Below are positions 24,102-37,427 of a stretch of DNA of 64,000 bases, piece by piece. The notes under the pieces are model-generated. The model was given only the letters and a program-made list of their open reading frames with translations, made no database searches and was not told where the DNA came from. Where the stretch lies: assembly GCA_030604135.1 (NCBI GenBank), contig JAUVWL010000001.1, positions 186,001 to 250,000 on the forward strand, written 5' to 3'. Positions within the stretch are counted from its first letter, which is position 1. Each line of letters opens with the position of its first letter. A program made the translations under genes and the position numbers. The DNA comes from Burkholderiales bacterium. Its GTDB lineage: Bacteria; Pseudomonadota; Gammaproteobacteria; Burkholderiales; Burkholderiaceae_C.

Positions 24102-25247
24102 TCAAATCTCTTCCACCCGCCGAGCCGGGTAGCTGTCCCAGGCCTGGCAGCCCGGGCAGTGCCAGAAATGCTGGCGGGCCTCGAAGCCGCAAGCAGCGCA
24201 TCGGTAGCGACGCAAAGGGGCGCTGGCCTGTTCCAGTGCCGCCTGCACCCTCTCCTTGGCCAGCGGATCGCTCAAGGGTTCTTCCTTGAGCCAGTGAGCG
24301 GCCAAAACCAGGGATTTTTCACGTGCCAGGTGATTCAGGTAGCGCTGGCGCGCCTGATCGGGGTCCTTGGCCAGCTGGGCCAGGGCCTCCGTCACATCGA
24401 TGGAGGGAGCACGCTCGTCAAAGGTCTCCAGCAGCCGGACGGCCTCGGCCTGTCTGCCGCATTGTTTGGCCAGGTCGACCAGCGTGCTCGCGGCCAGCGG
24501 CAAGGCCTGAGGCGCATGCGTGGCCAGTTGGGTCAGCGCCTCGTAGGCGCCGCTGGTGTCCCCCGTCTGTGCACGCAGGGCCGACAGCGCCACCCAGCCC
24601 CGGGCCACCTGGGGGGCCCGTCGCACCGCTTCCTCAAGGTGTGTGCGGGCCGTGGCTGGGTCGCCTGAGCGTTGTGCCTGCTCCGCCTCTTCGCACAGAT
24701 GGTGGGCAATGCGGGGTGCGAAGCTGCCCTGTTCCACCTCGTCCAGCCGGATGGCAATGGCCTTGGCCTGCGACCAGTCTCGGGCGCGCTCGTAGATGGC
24801 CAGCAAAGCGAGAAAGGCCTCTGACTCGAAGGCCGAGCCCTGCAATTTCAGCAGCGCGGCCTCAGCGCGGTCGAGTAGCCCTGCCTTGAGAAAGTCCAGC
24901 GCCAGTGCGTGCTGCGCACGGTCCCTGTCCTTCCGGTTCAGGTCGTCTCGTGAGAGCAGGTGTTCGTGCACGCGCACCGCACGGTCGTAGTCACCACGCC
25001 GCCGGAACAGGTTGCCCAGGGCGAAATGGAGTTCAGCGGTCTCCGGGTCACCTTGCACGGCTTCAATGAAGGCATCGATGGCCTGGTCCTGCTGTTCGTT
25101 GAGCAGGTGGTTCAGGCCTCGGAAATAGGCTTTGGGCGCCTGTCTTGATTCAATGCGCCACTGGCGCAGGTCCAGTCGGGATGCGATCCAGCCCAGTCCG
25201 AATGCGACGGGCAGACCCCACAGCAACCAGGTGAAGTCAAAGTCCAT
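24102..25247 (-). CDS. lapB: Lipopolysaccharide assembly protein LapB (YciM)
   Basis: A 381-residue protein with one N-terminal membrane helix (about 5-22), a long array of TPR repeats (about 40-320) and a C-terminal rubredoxin-like metal knuckle with two CxxC pairs (CAAC and CPGC). LapB links FtsH to LpxC turnover and coordinates LPS synthesis at the inner membrane. Length and architecture match the family. It overlaps the lapA stop by 11 bases and ends the long housekeeping operon. Confidence 0.95.
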   Translation of the reverse strand: MDFDFTWLLWGLPVAFGLGWIASRLDLRQWRIESRQAPKAYFRGLNHLLNEQQDQAIDAFIEAVQGDPETAELHFALGNLFRRRGDYDRAVRVHEHLLSRDDLNRKDRDRAQHALALDFLKAGLLDRAEAALLKLQGSAFESEAFLALLAIYERARDWSQAKAIAIRLDEVEQGSFAPRIAHHLCEEAEQAQRSGDPATARTHLEEAVRRAPQVARGWVALSALRAQTGDTSGAYEALTQLATHAPQALPLAASTLVDLAKQCGRQAEAVRLLETFDERAPSIDVTEALAQLAKDPDQARQRYLNHLAREKSLVLAAHWLKEEPLSDPLAKERVQAALEQASAPLRRYRCAACGFEARQHFWHCPGCQAWDSYPARRVEEI

Positions 25248-25584
25248 GGGAAGAGGGTTTCACCGCCGGTGGGGGTTCGATATCGGGGGCCATCGGTCCG
25301 ACCGGTGCTGGCGTCGTAGAAGGCGTGTGGTTGTCGGCTGCTTCGGCAGGTGTCCGAGTCGGTGCTGTCAATCGGCCGCGGCGTGCGCGCCACCACAGGG
25401 GCAGCATCAGCAGCACGCCCAGTGTCACCCCAGCCAGCAGGGTCAGCAACAACACCAGCACCAGAGGTGCCTGCGAGGTTGCCCCGAAGAACCAGTGCAG
25501 CGTGACGGCCTCCTGGTTGTTCAGCGCGAAGGCGAAGAGGACGAAAAAAATGGCTGCCTTGAGCAGCCACATCAGGTATTTCAA
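25237..25584 (-). CDS. lapA: LapA-domain membrane protein
   Basis: A 115-residue protein with two membrane helices (about 5-22 and 38-62) flanking NNQEAVTLHWFF, the LapA (DUF1049) signature, and a Pro/Ala/Thr-rich cytoplasmic tail. LapA partners LapB in LPS assembly control. I favour TTG 25584, which gives the usual start (M)KYLMWLLK and has AGGGA upstream. ATG 25572 is the alternative. It lies between ihfB and lapB and overlaps lapB by 11 bases. Confidence 0.8.
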   Translation of the reverse strand: MKYLMWLLKAAIFFVLFAFALNNQEAVTLHWFFGATSQAPLVLVLLLTLLAGVTLGVLLMLPLWWRARRGRLTAPTRTPAEAADNHTPSTTPAPVGPMAPDIEPPPAVKPSSHGL

Positions 25585-25643
25585 ATCGTGATCCCTGTGT
25601 GGTTCAACGATTGTAGCGACCACCCGCCCGCAGGCGGGGGTGC

Positions 25644-25949
25644 TCACTGACGACCGAGCATTTCGGCCGTTCGGGCATCCACCTGCTCACGCAGTGCCTT
25701 GCCCGGTTTGAAATGGGGCACCCGCTTCTCGGGAATCATGACGCTCTCACCGGATCGAGGATTGCGGCCCACACGCGGTGCACGTCGATTGACCGAGAAA
25801 CTGCCAAACCCACGGATCTCGATACGGTGCCCCTTGACCAGCGCATCGCCCATGGCGTCGAGGATGGCCTTGACGGCCACTTCCGCATCACGGTGCGTGA
25901 GCTGTCCGAAGCGGGCGGCCAGGGCTTCAACAAGATCTGATCGGGTCAT
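25644..25949 (-). CDS. ihfB: Integration host factor beta subunit
   Basis: A 101-residue HU/IHF-family DNA-bending protein. The start [14 protein letters not shown], the [11 protein letters not shown] strand and the arm region [15 protein letters not shown] are diagnostic of IHF-beta. It pairs with IHF-alpha. It sits 84 bases after rpsA on the same strand, the order seen in many proteobacteria. IHF commonly assists sigma-54 activators such as the one at 1089-3293. Confidence 0.96.
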   Translation of the reverse strand: MTRSDLVEALAARFGQLTHRDAEVAVKAILDAMGDALVKGHRIEIRGFGSFSVNRRAPRVGRNPRSGESVMIPEKRVPHFKPGKALREQVDARTAEMLGRQ

Positions 25950-26033
25950 GGTGGAGGCGGTGGTGCGGGCGCTGATTCAGGCAACGGGAACGGAAGCTTC
26001 CGTCACCGCCGCCCGATGCGCTGTCGCGTCAGA

Positions 26034-27710
26034 TCAGTTGTTGTTGTCCAGCTTGGCACGCAGCAGGGCGCCCAGGCTTGTTGTGCCGGCGTTGCCGGTG
26101 TTCTGGGCCAAGCTGGCCATGGCTTCGTTCTGGTCGGCCATGTCCTTGGCCTTGATCGACAGCTGGATGTTGCGGGTCTTGCGATCCACATTCACCACGA
26201 CCGAGGTCACTTCGTCACCTTCCTTGAGCACGTTGCGGGCGTCTTCCACGCGGTCGCGGGAGATTTCCGAAGCGCGCAGGTAGCCGATCACGTCTTCGCC
26301 CAGGTCGATTTCAGCGCCCTTGGCATCCACGGTCTTGACCTTGCCGGTCACCACGGATCCCTTGTCGTTGACCGACACGAAGGTGCTGAACGGGTCACCG
26401 TCGAGCTGCTTGATACCCAGGGAGATGCGCTCGCGCTCGACGTCGATGGCCAGTACGATGGCGTCGACTTCCTGGCCCTTCTTGAAATTGCGCACGGCGG
26501 CTTCGCCGGTCTCGTTCCAGGACAGGTCGGACAGGTGCACCAGACCGTCGATGCCGGCGGCCAGACCCACGAACACGCCAAAGTCGGTGATGGACTTGAT
26601 CGGACCCTTGACCCGGTCACCGCGCTTGGTGTTCTCGGCAAACTCGTGCCAGGGGTTGGCGCGGCACTGCTTCATGCCCAGTGAGATGCGGCGCTTGTCT
26701 TCGTCGATGTCCAGCACCATGACCTCGACTTCGTCACCCAGCGACACCAGCTTGGAAGGGGCCACGTTCTTGTTGGTCCAGTCCATTTCGGAAACGTGCA
26801 CCAGGCCTTCGATGCCGGGCTCGAGTTCCACGAACGCGCCGTAGTCGGCGATGTTGGTGACCTTGCCGAACATGCGGGTGCCTTGCGGGTAGCGGCGGCT
26901 CACGCCCATCCAGGGGTCATCACCCATTTGCTTGAGACCCAGCGACACGCGCTGCTTTTCGACGTCGAACTTGAGGATCTTGGCTGTGATTTCCTGGCCG
27001 GCCTGCACCACTTCGCTCGGGTGACGGACACGACGCCAGGCCATGTCGGTGATGTGCAGCAGACCATCGATGCCGCCCAAGTCGACGAACGCACCGTACT
27101 CGGTGATGTTCTTGACCACGCCCTGCACGATGGCGCCTTCCTTGAGGGTCTCCATCAGCTTGGCGCGCTCTTCGCCCATCGAGGCTTCGACCACGGCACG
27201 ACGGGACAGCACCACGTTGTTGCGCTTGCGGTCGAGCTTGATGACCTTGAACTCCATGGTCTTGTTCTCGTAGGGCGTCAGGTCCTTGGTGGGACGGCTG
27301 TCGACCAGCGAGCCTGGCAGGAAGGCGCTGATGCCGTTGACCATGACCTTCAGGCCGCCCTTGACCTTGTTGGTGGTGGTGCCGGTGACGAAGTCGCCGG
27401 ATTCCAGGGCCTTTTCCAGGGCCATCCACGAAGCCAGGCGCTTGGCCTTGTCGCGCGACAGGAGCGTGTCGCCGAAGCCGTTTTCGACGGAGTCGATGGC
27501 CACGGAGACGAAATCGCCCACCTGGACTTCGAGTTCGCCCTGGTCGTTCTTGAATTCGTTCAGAGGCACATAGGCCTCGGACTTCAGTCCGGCGTTGACC
27601 ACCACGTGGCTGTGCTCGATGCGCACGACCTCGGCGGTGATGACTTCGCCCGAGCGCATTTCAGCGCGCTTGAGGGACTCTTCGAACAGGGCGGCAAAAG
27701 ATTCAGACAT
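26034..27710 (-). CDS. rpsA: 30S ribosomal protein S1
   Basis: A 558-residue protein with six S1 OB-fold repeats, the normal length for proteobacterial S1. It binds mRNA and the ribosome for initiation. Repeats with V-(x)-G-x-V-x-x-I-x-x-Y-G-A-F are clear in the central part ([39 protein letters not shown]). It lies between aroA-cmk and ihfB, the classic arrangement. Confidence 0.98.
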   Translation of the reverse strand: MSESFAALFEESLKRAEMRSGEVITAEVVRIEHSHVVVNAGLKSEAYVPLNEFKNDQGELEVQVGDFVSVAIDSVENGFGDTLLSRDKAKRLASWMALEKALESGDFVTGTTTNKVKGGLKVMVNGISAFLPGSLVDSRPTKDLTPYENKTMEFKVIKLDRKRNNVVLSRRAVVEASMGEERAKLMETLKEGAIVQGVVKNITEYGAFVDLGGIDGLLHITDMAWRRVRHPSEVVQAGQEITAKILKFDVEKQRVSLGLKQMGDDPWMGVSRRYPQGTRMFGKVTNIADYGAFVELEPGIEGLVHVSEMDWTNKNVAPSKLVSLGDEVEVMVLDIDEDKRRISLGMKQCRANPWHEFAENTKRGDRVKGPIKSITDFGVFVGLAAGIDGLVHLSDLSWNETGEAAVRNFKKGQEVDAIVLAIDVERERISLGIKQLDGDPFSTFVSVNDKGSVVTGKVKTVDAKGAEIDLGEDVIGYLRASEISRDRVEDARNVLKEGDEVTSVVVNVDRKTRNIQLSIKAKDMADQNEAMASLAQNTGNAGTTSLGALLRAKLDNNN

Positions 27711-27888
27711 TGGGTTTCCTAAGGCTGTTCAGCGTCATTGCGCATCACCCTGGTCAGGGCAGCGAAGATCGTGACGGATGGACAGCTTTGACATTGCGGT
27801 GCGCACACCGCGGGGTTGGTTGACAGATCCTTCAGGCCTGCGGGCAGGGAACGCCCGGCGGGGCCTTCAGGGCCAGGGGGTGGTGCCC
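27711..27888 (-). promoter_or_regulatory. Leader region of rpsA
   Basis: This 178-base gap on the minus strand has no gene. It contains a hairpin GCGGTG-N4-CACCGC (plus-strand 27797-27812) and two copies of CCTGAAGG. In other bacteria the rpsA leader binds S1 and mediates autogenous control, so it may do so here. No strong Shine-Dalgarno sequence precedes the ATG, as is usual for rpsA. Confidence 0.4.
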
Positions 27889-29907
27889 TCAGCGGGCGGA
27901 GAACACCGTTTTGCCATGCCACCAGTCCAGCACCTGCTGCACCGATGCATCGATGCCCAGATGTGAGTTGTCCAGCAGCAAAGCGTCTTCTGCGGGCTTC
28001 AAAGGCGCAACGGCCCGGTTGGAGTCCCGTTCGTCGCGCACCTTCAAGTCAAGCAGAAGGTCGTCGAGTTTAGCAGGATTCCCTTTTGAAATCAATTGTC
28101 TATAGCGGCGTTCGGCTCGCTGCTCGGCACTGGCTGTAAGGTAGACCTTCAGTTGAGCATTGGGAAAGACCACGGTCCCCATGTCGCGACCGTCTGCGAC
28201 CAGGCCAGGCAGGCGCCGAAACCCAACTTGCAGGCCATGCAGGGCCTGCCGTACAGCGGGGTGACGCGATACCCGTGAGGCCATGCCACCGGTCGATTCG
28301 AGCCGCAATGGGTCGGTGATGTCCCGTCCCGCCAGCAGAACGCGCCGATCCTCGAAACTGACCGGCAGCCGGGCCGCGAGTGCCGCGACCGCCGCTTCAT
28401 CATCCAGGTCCACACCGGCGTCGTGCGCCGCCAGGGCCGTCGCGCGGTAGAGCGCGCCCGAATCCAGCAAGTGGTAACCCAGGCGTTGCGCCACCTCGGC
28501 CGCCAGGGTGCCTTTGCCCGAGGCCGTGGGACCGTCGATGCAGATCACGGGAACGGCATCCGGGTGTGCCTGGCAGACGTCAAACAGAGTTTCGAAATAG
28601 TCCGGAAAGGTCTTGGCCACACATTTTGGGTCTTCGATGCGCACGGGCAGCCTGGCCGGGTTGAAGGCGGCAAGCGAGAAGCACATGGCGACGCGGTGAT
28701 CGTCGTAGGTGTGGATGGATCCGGTTGCCCACTTTGCAGGAGGTGTGATGCGGATGAAGTCCGCGCCTTCTTCCACCGTGGCGCCGAACTTGCGGCATTC
28801 GGTGGCCATGGCCGCGATTCGGTCGGTTTCCTTCACCCGCCAGCTGGCGATGTTGCGCAGCGTGCTGGGGCCGTCGGCGTACAGGGCCATCACCGCCAGT
28901 GTCATGGCGGCGTCGGGGATGTGATTGCAGTCCAGGTCGATGGCCTTCAGTGGCCAGGCGCCCCGCCGAATGTGCAGGCGGTTGGCTTCCCCGGTGACCT
29001 CGGCGCCCATCAGGCGGGCCGCTTCGATGAACCGGATGTCGCCCTGGATGGAGGTCAGCCCCACGCCCTCGATGGTGATGCCGTCGTGTCCAGACGTGGG
29101 GGCGGCCAAGGCGCCGAGCGCCACGAAATAGCTGGCCGACGAGGCATCGCCCTCGACCGGTATGCTGACCGGTGAGGTATAGCGGCTGCCTGCCGGAATG
29201 GTGAAGCGTTCCCAGCCATCGCGGCGAACGTCGACCCCGAAGCGCGCCAAGAGGTTAAGGGTGATTTCGATGTAGGGGCGCGAGATCAGCTCGCCGACCA
29301 CCTCGATCACCACGTCCTTCTTGGTCGCGGCCAGGGGCAGGGCCAGCAGGAGCGCCGTCAGGAACTGGCTGGAGACGTCACCCCGCACCCGTACCGGCAT
29401 GTCCAGAGCCAGCGGCTGTGTCGATCCGTTGCCAATGGCCAGGGGGGGATAGCCGTCCTGACCCAGGTATTCGATGGGGCACCCCAACTGGCGCAGTGCC
29501 TGCACCAGGTCTCCAATGGGACGCTCATGCATGCGGGGAACACCGCTGAGTTCGTAGCGCCCGCCGTTGATGCAGGCCCAGATGGCCAGTGCGGCGGTCA
29601 GCGGGCGCATGGCCGTGCCGGCATTGCCCAGGAACAGCTTGGCGCTGGCTGCCGGCAGGCGGCCGCCGAGCCCGTGCACGCGGACTTCGCTGGTCGCGGG
29701 GTGCTCGATCCGGCAACCCAGCAGTGCCAGGGCATCGAGCATCACACGCGTGTCGTCCGAGTCGAGCAGGTCGGTGATGGTGGTTTCACCCTCACTCAGT
29801 GCGGCCAGCAGCAGCACGCGGTTGGAGATGCTCTTGGAGCCGGGCAAACGAACGGTGCCGCCGGCGCTGGCCAGCGGAGGAACGTCAAGAAAGGTGGTCT
29901 GGTACAT
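27889..29907 (-). CDS. aroA-cmk: Fused EPSP synthase / cytidylate kinase
   Basis: A 672-residue bifunctional protein. Residues 1 to about 440 are 3-phosphoshikimate 1-carboxyvinyltransferase (shikimate pathway), with the substrate-binding PGSKSISNR at about 22-30. Residues from about 450 are cytidylate kinase (CMP/dCMP phosphorylation), with the P-loop [10 protein letters not shown] and [13 protein letters not shown]. The two are separate neighbours in many proteobacteria; the fused form is known from Comamonadaceae. ATG 29907 matches the usual AroA N-terminus; the open frame extends into tyrA but is not needed. It lies 43 bases after tyrA. Confidence 0.95.
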   Translation of the reverse strand: MYQTTFLDVPPLASAGGTVRLPGSKSISNRVLLLAALSEGETTITDLLDSDDTRVMLDALALLGCRIEHPATSEVRVHGLGGRLPAASAKLFLGNAGTAMRPLTAALAIWACINGGRYELSGVPRMHERPIGDLVQALRQLGCPIEYLGQDGYPPLAIGNGSTQPLALDMPVRVRGDVSSQFLTALLLALPLAATKKDVVIEVVGELISRPYIEITLNLLARFGVDVRRDGWERFTIPAGSRYTSPVSIPVEGDASSASYFVALGALAAPTSGHDGITIEGVGLTSIQGDIRFIEAARLMGAEVTGEANRLHIRRGAWPLKAIDLDCNHIPDAAMTLAVMALYADGPSTLRNIASWRVKETDRIAAMATECRKFGATVEEGADFIRITPPAKWATGSIHTYDDHRVAMCFSLAAFNPARLPVRIEDPKCVAKTFPDYFETLFDVCQAHPDAVPVICIDGPTASGKGTLAAEVAQRLGYHLLDSGALYRATALAAHDAGVDLDDEAAVAALAARLPVSFEDRRVLLAGRDITDPLRLESTGGMASRVSRHPAVRQALHGLQVGFRRLPGLVADGRDMGTVVFPNAQLKVYLTASAEQRAERRYRQLISKGNPAKLDDLLLDLKVRDERDSNRAVAPLKPAEDALLLDNSHLGIDASVQQVLDWWHGKTVFSAR

Positions 29908-29950
29908 CGGTGGGCGGGACGGCAGCGGCTTGCGCCTGCACGATGGCCTG

Positions 29951-30844
29951 TCAGTTTTTGGGCTTGACCGCCGACATGCGCCAGTGCGCACGGGCGTCGC
30001 TGGCTTTTTCGATCAGGGCTTCCAGCGCATCGGGGTCGCTGGTGTTCATGGCGGTCTCCAGCTGGTGCAGGGCACGCAGGAAATGCCGCGACTGGGCAAT
30101 CAGCTCTTCGCGGTTCGACATGAGGATGTCTCGCCAGACGGAAGGTTCGCTGGCCGCTATGCGGGTGAAATCCCGAAAGCCCGGACCCGCCAGCGAGAGA
30201 AACTCGTCGGCTTTGTCCTGCGACTGGATGCCATTCATCAAGGCAAACGCAATCAGGTGCGGCAGGTGGCTCACCGCCGCGTAGGCCGCGTCGTGGGCCT
30301 CCGGCGACATCTGTTTGACATGGCAGCCCAGGGCACTCCAGACGTACTTGGCTTTGTCCAGTTGCTCTGTCAGGGTGCGCTCGATCGGCGTGAGAATCAC
30401 CTGGCGGCCGGTGTACAAATCGGGGTCGGCGTGCTCGACTCCGGCCAGTTCCTTGCCGGTGATGGGGTGGGCCGGCACAAAGACCCCCACCTGGTCTCGC
30501 AGCACCCGCCGGGCCGCGTCGATCACTTCGCGCTTGGTCGAGCCCACATCCATGATCAGCGTGTTCTTCGTCACCAGGTGTCGGATGGCCTTGAACGAGG
30601 CTTCCGTAGCCGCCACCGGAACCGCCAGCAGCACCAGATCGGCGCCCGAGACAGCCAGCAGGGCGGAAGGCGCTTCAACGTCGATCACACCCATCTGCCG
30701 GGCGCGTTCCGTGGTCGACGGCGACTTGCTGTAGCCCACCACCCGCTTGACCAGACCGGCTTTCTTCAGGGCGAGGGCAAAAGAGCCCCCCATCAGGCCG
30801 CATCCGATCAGGCCGAGTTGTTCGAATTTCGGGGTTCCGTTCAT
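29951..30844 (-). CDS. tyrA: Prephenate dehydrogenase
   Basis: A 297-residue NAD(P)-dependent enzyme that oxidises prephenate to 4-hydroxyphenylpyruvate for tyrosine synthesis. The Rossmann motif [16 protein letters not shown] lies right at the N-terminus. The catalytic His region is [16 protein letters not shown] 30844 gives the family-typical distance to the Rossmann motif. A GTG at 30886 that overlaps the pheA stop is a possible earlier start. It is part of the gyrA-to-lapB operon. Confidence 0.93.
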   Translation of the reverse strand: MNGTPKFEQLGLIGCGLMGGSFALALKKAGLVKRVVGYSKSPSTTERARQMGVIDVEAPSALLAVSGADLVLLAVPVAATEASFKAIRHLVTKNTLIMDVGSTKREVIDAARRVLRDQVGVFVPAHPITGKELAGVEHADPDLYTGRQVILTPIERTLTEQLDKAKYVWSALGCHVKQMSPEAHDAAYAAVSHLPHLIAFALMNGIQSQDKADEFLSLAGPGFRDFTRIAASEPSVWRDILMSNREELIAQSRHFLRALHQLETAMNTSDPDALEALIEKASDARAHWRMSAVKPKN

Positions 30845-30878
30845 GGCCGTTTCTGTTCTGGGCTGGGCAGTGAATACA

Positions 30879-31985
30879 TCACTCACTCACCGGGTAGGCA
30901 CCCAGCACCTTGTAGAACGCACACAAGGCCTTGAGCTCGTCCAGCGCAGTGGCCACATGCGGCTCACTGGGGTGACCGGCGATGTCGATGTAGAAAAAGT
31001 ACTCCCACTGGCCTGACTTGGCCGGACGGGACTCGAAGCGGGTCATGGACACACCGTGCCTCTTCAGTGGGACCAGCAGGTCGTGCACCGCGCCAGGCCG
31101 GTTGGGCACCGACACCACCAGGCTGGTGCAGTCGCGCCCGGAGGCGGGCGGCATGGCCATGGTCTGCGGCAGGCAGATGACGGCGAAGCGCGTGCGGTTG
31201 TAGGCCTCATCCTGAATGGCGTGGGAGACGATGTGCAGGGCGAACTGGGCCGCGGCCCGCTCGCTGGCAATCGCCGCCCAGGCCGGGTTGGTGGCCGCGA
31301 GGCGGGCGCCTTCTGCGTTGCTGGAAACAGCGCGGCGCTCGGCGTGTGGCAGGTGCTGCGTGAGCCAGTTCTGACACTGGGCAAGGGCCTGTGGATGGGC
31401 CATGACCACATCCACCCCGCCCAGTTCGTTGACCTGGCGCAGCAGGTTATGGCGCACCAGCAGGCTGACCTCGCCCACGACGTGCACTGGCGAACGCAGG
31501 AACAGGTCGAGCGAGCGTGCGACGACGCCCTCGGTGGAGTTTTCCATGCCCACCACCCCATACTGGGCGGTGCCCGCGGCCGTGGCGTGGAACACCTCGT
31601 CGAAGTTGGCGCAGTAGATCATGTTGGCTGCGCTACCAAAAAACTCGATCGCAGCCTGTTCGCAAAAGGTGCCCTGCGGCCCGAGCACGGCCACACGCTG
31701 CGGTGCCTCCAGCGCCAGGCAGGCCGACATGATCTCGCGCCAGATGGCGGCCACGTGCTGGTTGAGCAAGGGCCCCTGGTTGGCAGACTGGATTTTCTCG
31801 ATCACCTGCGCCACCCGGTCCGGGCGGAAGAAAGGCGAGCCTTCGGCGCGCTTGATCTCACCGACCTGTTCGGCCACACGGGCACGCTGGTTGAGCAGCG
31901 AAAGCAGCTGCTGGTCGATGCTGTCGATCTGGACGCGCAGGGCACCCAGGGCTTCGGACTGGACGGGCTGCTTGGGTTCGCTCAT
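30879..31985 (-). CDS. pheA: Chorismate mutase / prephenate dehydratase (P-protein)
   Basis: A 368-residue bifunctional enzyme of phenylalanine synthesis. An AroQ chorismate mutase helix domain (about 12-95, [20 protein letters not shown]) is followed by prephenate dehydratase (about 98-280, [12 protein letters not shown]) and a C-terminal ACT domain with the Phe-binding ESRP motif (RFESRPAK). The ACT domain implies feedback inhibition by phenylalanine. Its start overlaps the serC stop by four bases (ATGA). Confidence 0.97.
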   Translation of the reverse strand: MSEPKQPVQSEALGALRVQIDSIDQQLLSLLNQRARVAEQVGEIKRAEGSPFFRPDRVAQVIEKIQSANQGPLLNQHVAAIWREIMSACLALEAPQRVAVLGPQGTFCEQAAIEFFGSAANMIYCANFDEVFHATAAGTAQYGVVGMENSTEGVVARSLDLFLRSPVHVVGEVSLLVRHNLLRQVNELGGVDVVMAHPQALAQCQNWLTQHLPHAERRAVSSNAEGARLAATNPAWAAIASERAAAQFALHIVSHAIQDEAYNRTRFAVICLPQTMAMPPASGRDCTSLVVSVPNRPGAVHDLLVPLKRHGVSMTRFESRPAKSGQWEYFFYIDIAGHPSEPHVATALDELKALCAFYKVLGAYPVSE

Positions 31986-33087
31986 GCCAGGGTCTTCTCG
32001 AATTCGCGCATGTAGTCGACCAGCGCCTGCACACCGGCCAGGGGCATGGCGTTGTACAGGCTGGCGCGCATGCCACCCACCGACTTGTGGCCCTTGAGCT
32101 GCAGCAGACCGCGTTCCCTGGCGCCAGCCAGAAAAGCCTCGTTGCGTGACTCGTCGTGCAGGAAAAATGGAATGTTCATGCGCGAGCGGCAGTTCTTGGC
32201 CACTTTGTTGACGTAGAAGCCGGATGCATCAATGAAGTCGTACAGCAGGCGGGCTTTTTCCATGTTGCGCGCTTCCATGGCGGCAACGCCGGTGAGTACG
32301 CCTTCGCGCTGGCGCTTGAGCCACTGGAAGGTCAACCCCGCCATGTAGATACCATAGGTTGGTGGCGTGTTGTACATGGAGGCGTTGTCGGCCACGGTAC
32401 GGTAGTCGAAGGCGCTTGGACAGATGGGCATGGCATGCCCGAGCAGATCCTCGCGCACCACCACCAGGGTCACGCCAGCCGGTCCCAGGTTCTTCTGGGC
32501 ACCACCAAAGGCCAGTCCCACACGGCTCCAGTCCACCGGACGCGAAGCCACGTGAGACGAGAAGTCGATCACCAGGGGCGCATCGCTACCCAACGCCCGC
32601 AGGTCGGGCAACTCGTGAAACTCGATGCCGTGGATGGTCTCGTTGCTGCAAATGTGCACATAGCTGGTACCCGGCTTGAGGCGCCAGGTGGCTGGCGCGG
32701 GCAGGGCGGTGTGGCCGTTCGCCTCATTGCTGGCGGCCACATTCACCAGGGCGTACTTGCTGGCTTCCGCGGCCGACTTCCGGCTCCAGCCGCCGGTGAC
32801 CACCACGTCCACCGTACCGCCCCGACTGAGATTCAGAGGCACGATGGCGTTCTCGGCCAGCCCACCCCCCTGCATGAACAGGATGCGGAACTCGGCGGGG
32901 ACGGCCAACAGTTCACGAAGGTCGTTCTCGGCCTGGCTGGCGATGGACATGAACTCCTTGCCGCGGTGGCTCATTTCCATCACGCCCATGCCGCAGCCGT
33001 GCCAGTCCAGCATTTCGGCGGCGGCCTGCTGCAGCACTTCTTCCGGCATCGCGGCCGGCCCGGCCGAGAAGTTGTAGGGGCGGACGG

Positions 33088-33091
<4 letters not shown>
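31982..33091 (-). CDS. serC: Phosphoserine aminotransferase
   Basis: A 369-residue PLP enzyme of serine and pyridoxal-phosphate synthesis. The N-terminus [15 protein letters not shown] and the Schiff-base lysine region [12 protein letters not shown] are diagnostic. It overlaps gyrA upstream and pheA downstream by four bases each, so it is translationally coupled on both sides. Confidence 0.97.
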
Positions 33092-35718
<2,627 letters not shown>

Positions 35719-35992
35719 GGGAGATGAGGGCCGCAGCGGGCGCAGTCTGGAGAAGGCAACCCCGCATTTTAGTCCCTAGGTTCTCAACGACATGGCTCCG
35801 GTCGTGGATGATGCGCCGTTGTATGGGCGCAACGAATAAGCGGCGCTGTGTGTTCTGGTTACAAGTGAGTCGCCCCTTGTATGGGCCGCTATGGCCCTTA
35901 TGGCACAATTAATTTCAGCGTTTCAGGTGGTGGTCACCTGCGGCGTCCATATTTCTTACGCATATCGTTTGCGTCCAACCAAGAGGAATACC
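35719..35992. promoter_or_regulatory. Divergent promoter region of gyrA and the OmpA-like gene
   Basis: No gene is seen in these 274 bases. On the minus strand TAAAAT (35771-35766) is a good -10 for gyrA. On the plus strand CACAAT (35904-35909) is a candidate -10 for the OmpA-like gene, leaving a leader of about 75 bases. A perfect direct repeat TTGTATGGGC occurs at 35819-35828 and 35877-35886. AGAGGAA precedes the OmpA start. Confidence 0.5.
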
Positions 35993-36643
35993 ATGAAGAA
36001 GTTGAACAAAGTGGCAATGTTGTTCGCTGCTGTTGCCGTCGCCGGCGCCGCTGGTGCCCAGACCGTCGACAACTGGCGTGCTTCCGATGGCACCGTCTGG
36101 AAGAACGGCAGCAATGAGCTGTGCTGGCGCAACGCCGGCTGGACGCCTGCCACCGCAGCCGAAGGCTGCGACGGCGCCATCGTCCCCCAACCCGCTCCGG
36201 CCCCGGCTCCTGCTCCGGCCGCCGATGCTCCTGCACCTGCCCCCGCTGCTGCTCCCGCACCGGCACCGGCTCCTGCCGAAGCCGCCGCTGCCAAGGTGAC
36301 CTACGCAGCCGACGCCTTCTTCGACTTCGACCGTGCCGTGCTCAAGCCTGAAGGCCGTGCCAAGCTCGATGACCTGGTTGAGAAAGTCAAGGGCATCAAC
36401 CTGGAGGTGGTGATCGCTGTGGGACACACCGACTCGACCGGTCCGGCCGACTACAACCAGCGCTTGTCCGTGCGTCGCGCCGAAGCCGTCAAGGCTTACC
36501 TGGTGAGCAAGGGCATCGACGCCAACCGCATCTACACCGAAGGCAAGGGCCTGACCCAGCCTATCGCCGACAACCGCACGCGCGAAGGCCGCGCGCGCAA
36601 CCGTCGCGTGGAAGTGGAAGTGGTGGGCACCCGCGCCAACTGA
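35993..36643 (+). CDS. OmpA-family outer-membrane/peptidoglycan-binding protein
   Basis: A 216-residue exported protein. The signal peptide ends in AGAAGAQ (about residue 23). A short domain of about 40 residues with two cysteines (ELCWRNAGW, AEGCDG) precedes a Pro-Ala linker of about 40 residues (about 65-103). The OmpA C-terminal domain (about 105-210) has the peptidoglycan-contact motif GHTDSTGPADYNQRLSVRR. There is no N-terminal beta-barrel. AGAGGAA precedes the ATG and a strong terminator follows, so it is likely an abundant single-gene transcript. Confidence 0.92.
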   Translation: MKKLNKVAMLFAAVAVAGAAGAQTVDNWRASDGTVWKNGSNELCWRNAGWTPATAAEGCDGAIVPQPAPAPAPAPAADAPAPAPAAAPAPAPAPAEAAAAKVTYAADAFFDFDRAVLKPEGRAKLDDLVEKVKGINLEVVIAVGHTDSTGPADYNQRLSVRRAEAVKAYLVSKGIDANRIYTEGKGLTQPIADNRTREGRARNRRVEVEVVGTRAN

Positions 36644-36664
36644 TCGGCCTTTCCTGACCAAAAG

Positions 36665-36691
36665 AAAACCGCGCCCTGGCGCGGTTTTTTT
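36665..36691 (+). terminator. Rho-independent terminator of the OmpA-like gene
   Basis: AAAACCGCGCC pairs with GGCGCGGTTTT around a two-base gap, followed by a run of seven T. It is a strong intrinsic terminator, 11 bases before the ubiG -10 element. Confidence 0.93.
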
Positions 36692-36701
36692 CTGGGCTGG
36701 T

Positions 36702-36707
36702 CATAAT
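36702..36707 (+). promoter_or_regulatory. -10 element of a probably leaderless ubiG
   Basis: CATAAT stands seven bases before the ubiG ATG, right after the upstream terminator. No Shine-Dalgarno sequence fits in the gap. Confidence 0.45.
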
Positions 36708-36714
36708 CTAAGCC

Positions 36715-37425
36715 ATGGACAACAAGCTCAATGCGGACCCGGCCGAATTGGCCAAATTCTCAGAACTCGCCCACCGCTGGTGGGACCCTGAAAGCGAGTT
36801 TCGCCCGTTGCACCAGATCAATCCGTTGCGCCTGGATTGGATTGACAGCCTGGCCGGTCTGGCTGGCAAGCAGGTGTTGGACGTGGGCTGCGGTGGCGGC
36901 ATCCTGTCCGACTCGATGGCACGAAAAGGCGCCACCGTCACCGGTATCGACCTGTCGGTCAAGGCACTGCGGGTGGCCCAGTTGCACGCCATGGAGGTGG
37001 GCACCCCCAATCTCAGCTTCCGTGAGGTCAGTGCCGAAGACATGGCGCGCGAGCAACCCGCGGCCTTCGATGTCGTCACCTGCATGGAGATGCTGGAGCA
37101 CGTGCCCGACCCGGCCTCAGTGGTCAAGGCATGTAGCACCCTGGTCAAGCCCGGCGGCTGGGTGTTCTTTTCCACCATCAACCGCAATTCCAAGTCATTT
37201 CTGTTTGCCATCGTCGGTGCCGAGTACGTGTTGAATCTATTGCCCAGGGGCACCCACGAATACGCCAAACTCATCCGCCCGAGTGAGCTGGGCAGCTACT
37301 GCCGATCGGCAGGGCTGGATTTGCAGCAGACCCGGGGCATGGCTTACAACCCGCTGACACAGCGCTGCTGGCTCAACCAGGACACCAGCGTGAACTACCT
37401 GTTTGCCACGCGCAAGGTCGCTTGA
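36715..37425 (+). CDS. ubiG: Ubiquinone biosynthesis O-methyltransferase
   Basis: A 236-residue SAM-dependent methyltransferase that performs the two O-methylations of ubiquinone synthesis. UbiG hallmarks are [11 protein letters not shown] near the N-terminus, the SAM motif [12 protein letters not shown] (about 56-67) and the membrane-association region near [12 protein letters not shown]. It is followed after two bases by the phosphatase gene. Probably leaderless. Confidence 0.96.
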   Translation: MDNKLNADPAELAKFSELAHRWWDPESEFRPLHQINPLRLDWIDSLAGLAGKQVLDVGCGGGILSDSMARKGATVTGIDLSVKALRVAQLHAMEVGTPNLSFREVSAEDMAREQPAAFDVVTCMEMLEHVPDPASVVKACSTLVKPGGWVFFSTINRNSKSFLFAIVGAEYVLNLLPRGTHEYAKLIRPSELGSYCRSAGLDLQQTRGMAYNPLTQRCWLNQDTSVNYLFATRKVA

Positions 37426-37427
37426 CG

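Noticed and set aside
36190-36290. Simple GCTCCTGC-type repeat as a CRISPR or VNTR
   Set aside because: It encodes the Pro-Ala linker of the OmpA-like protein, with irregular units and no spacers.
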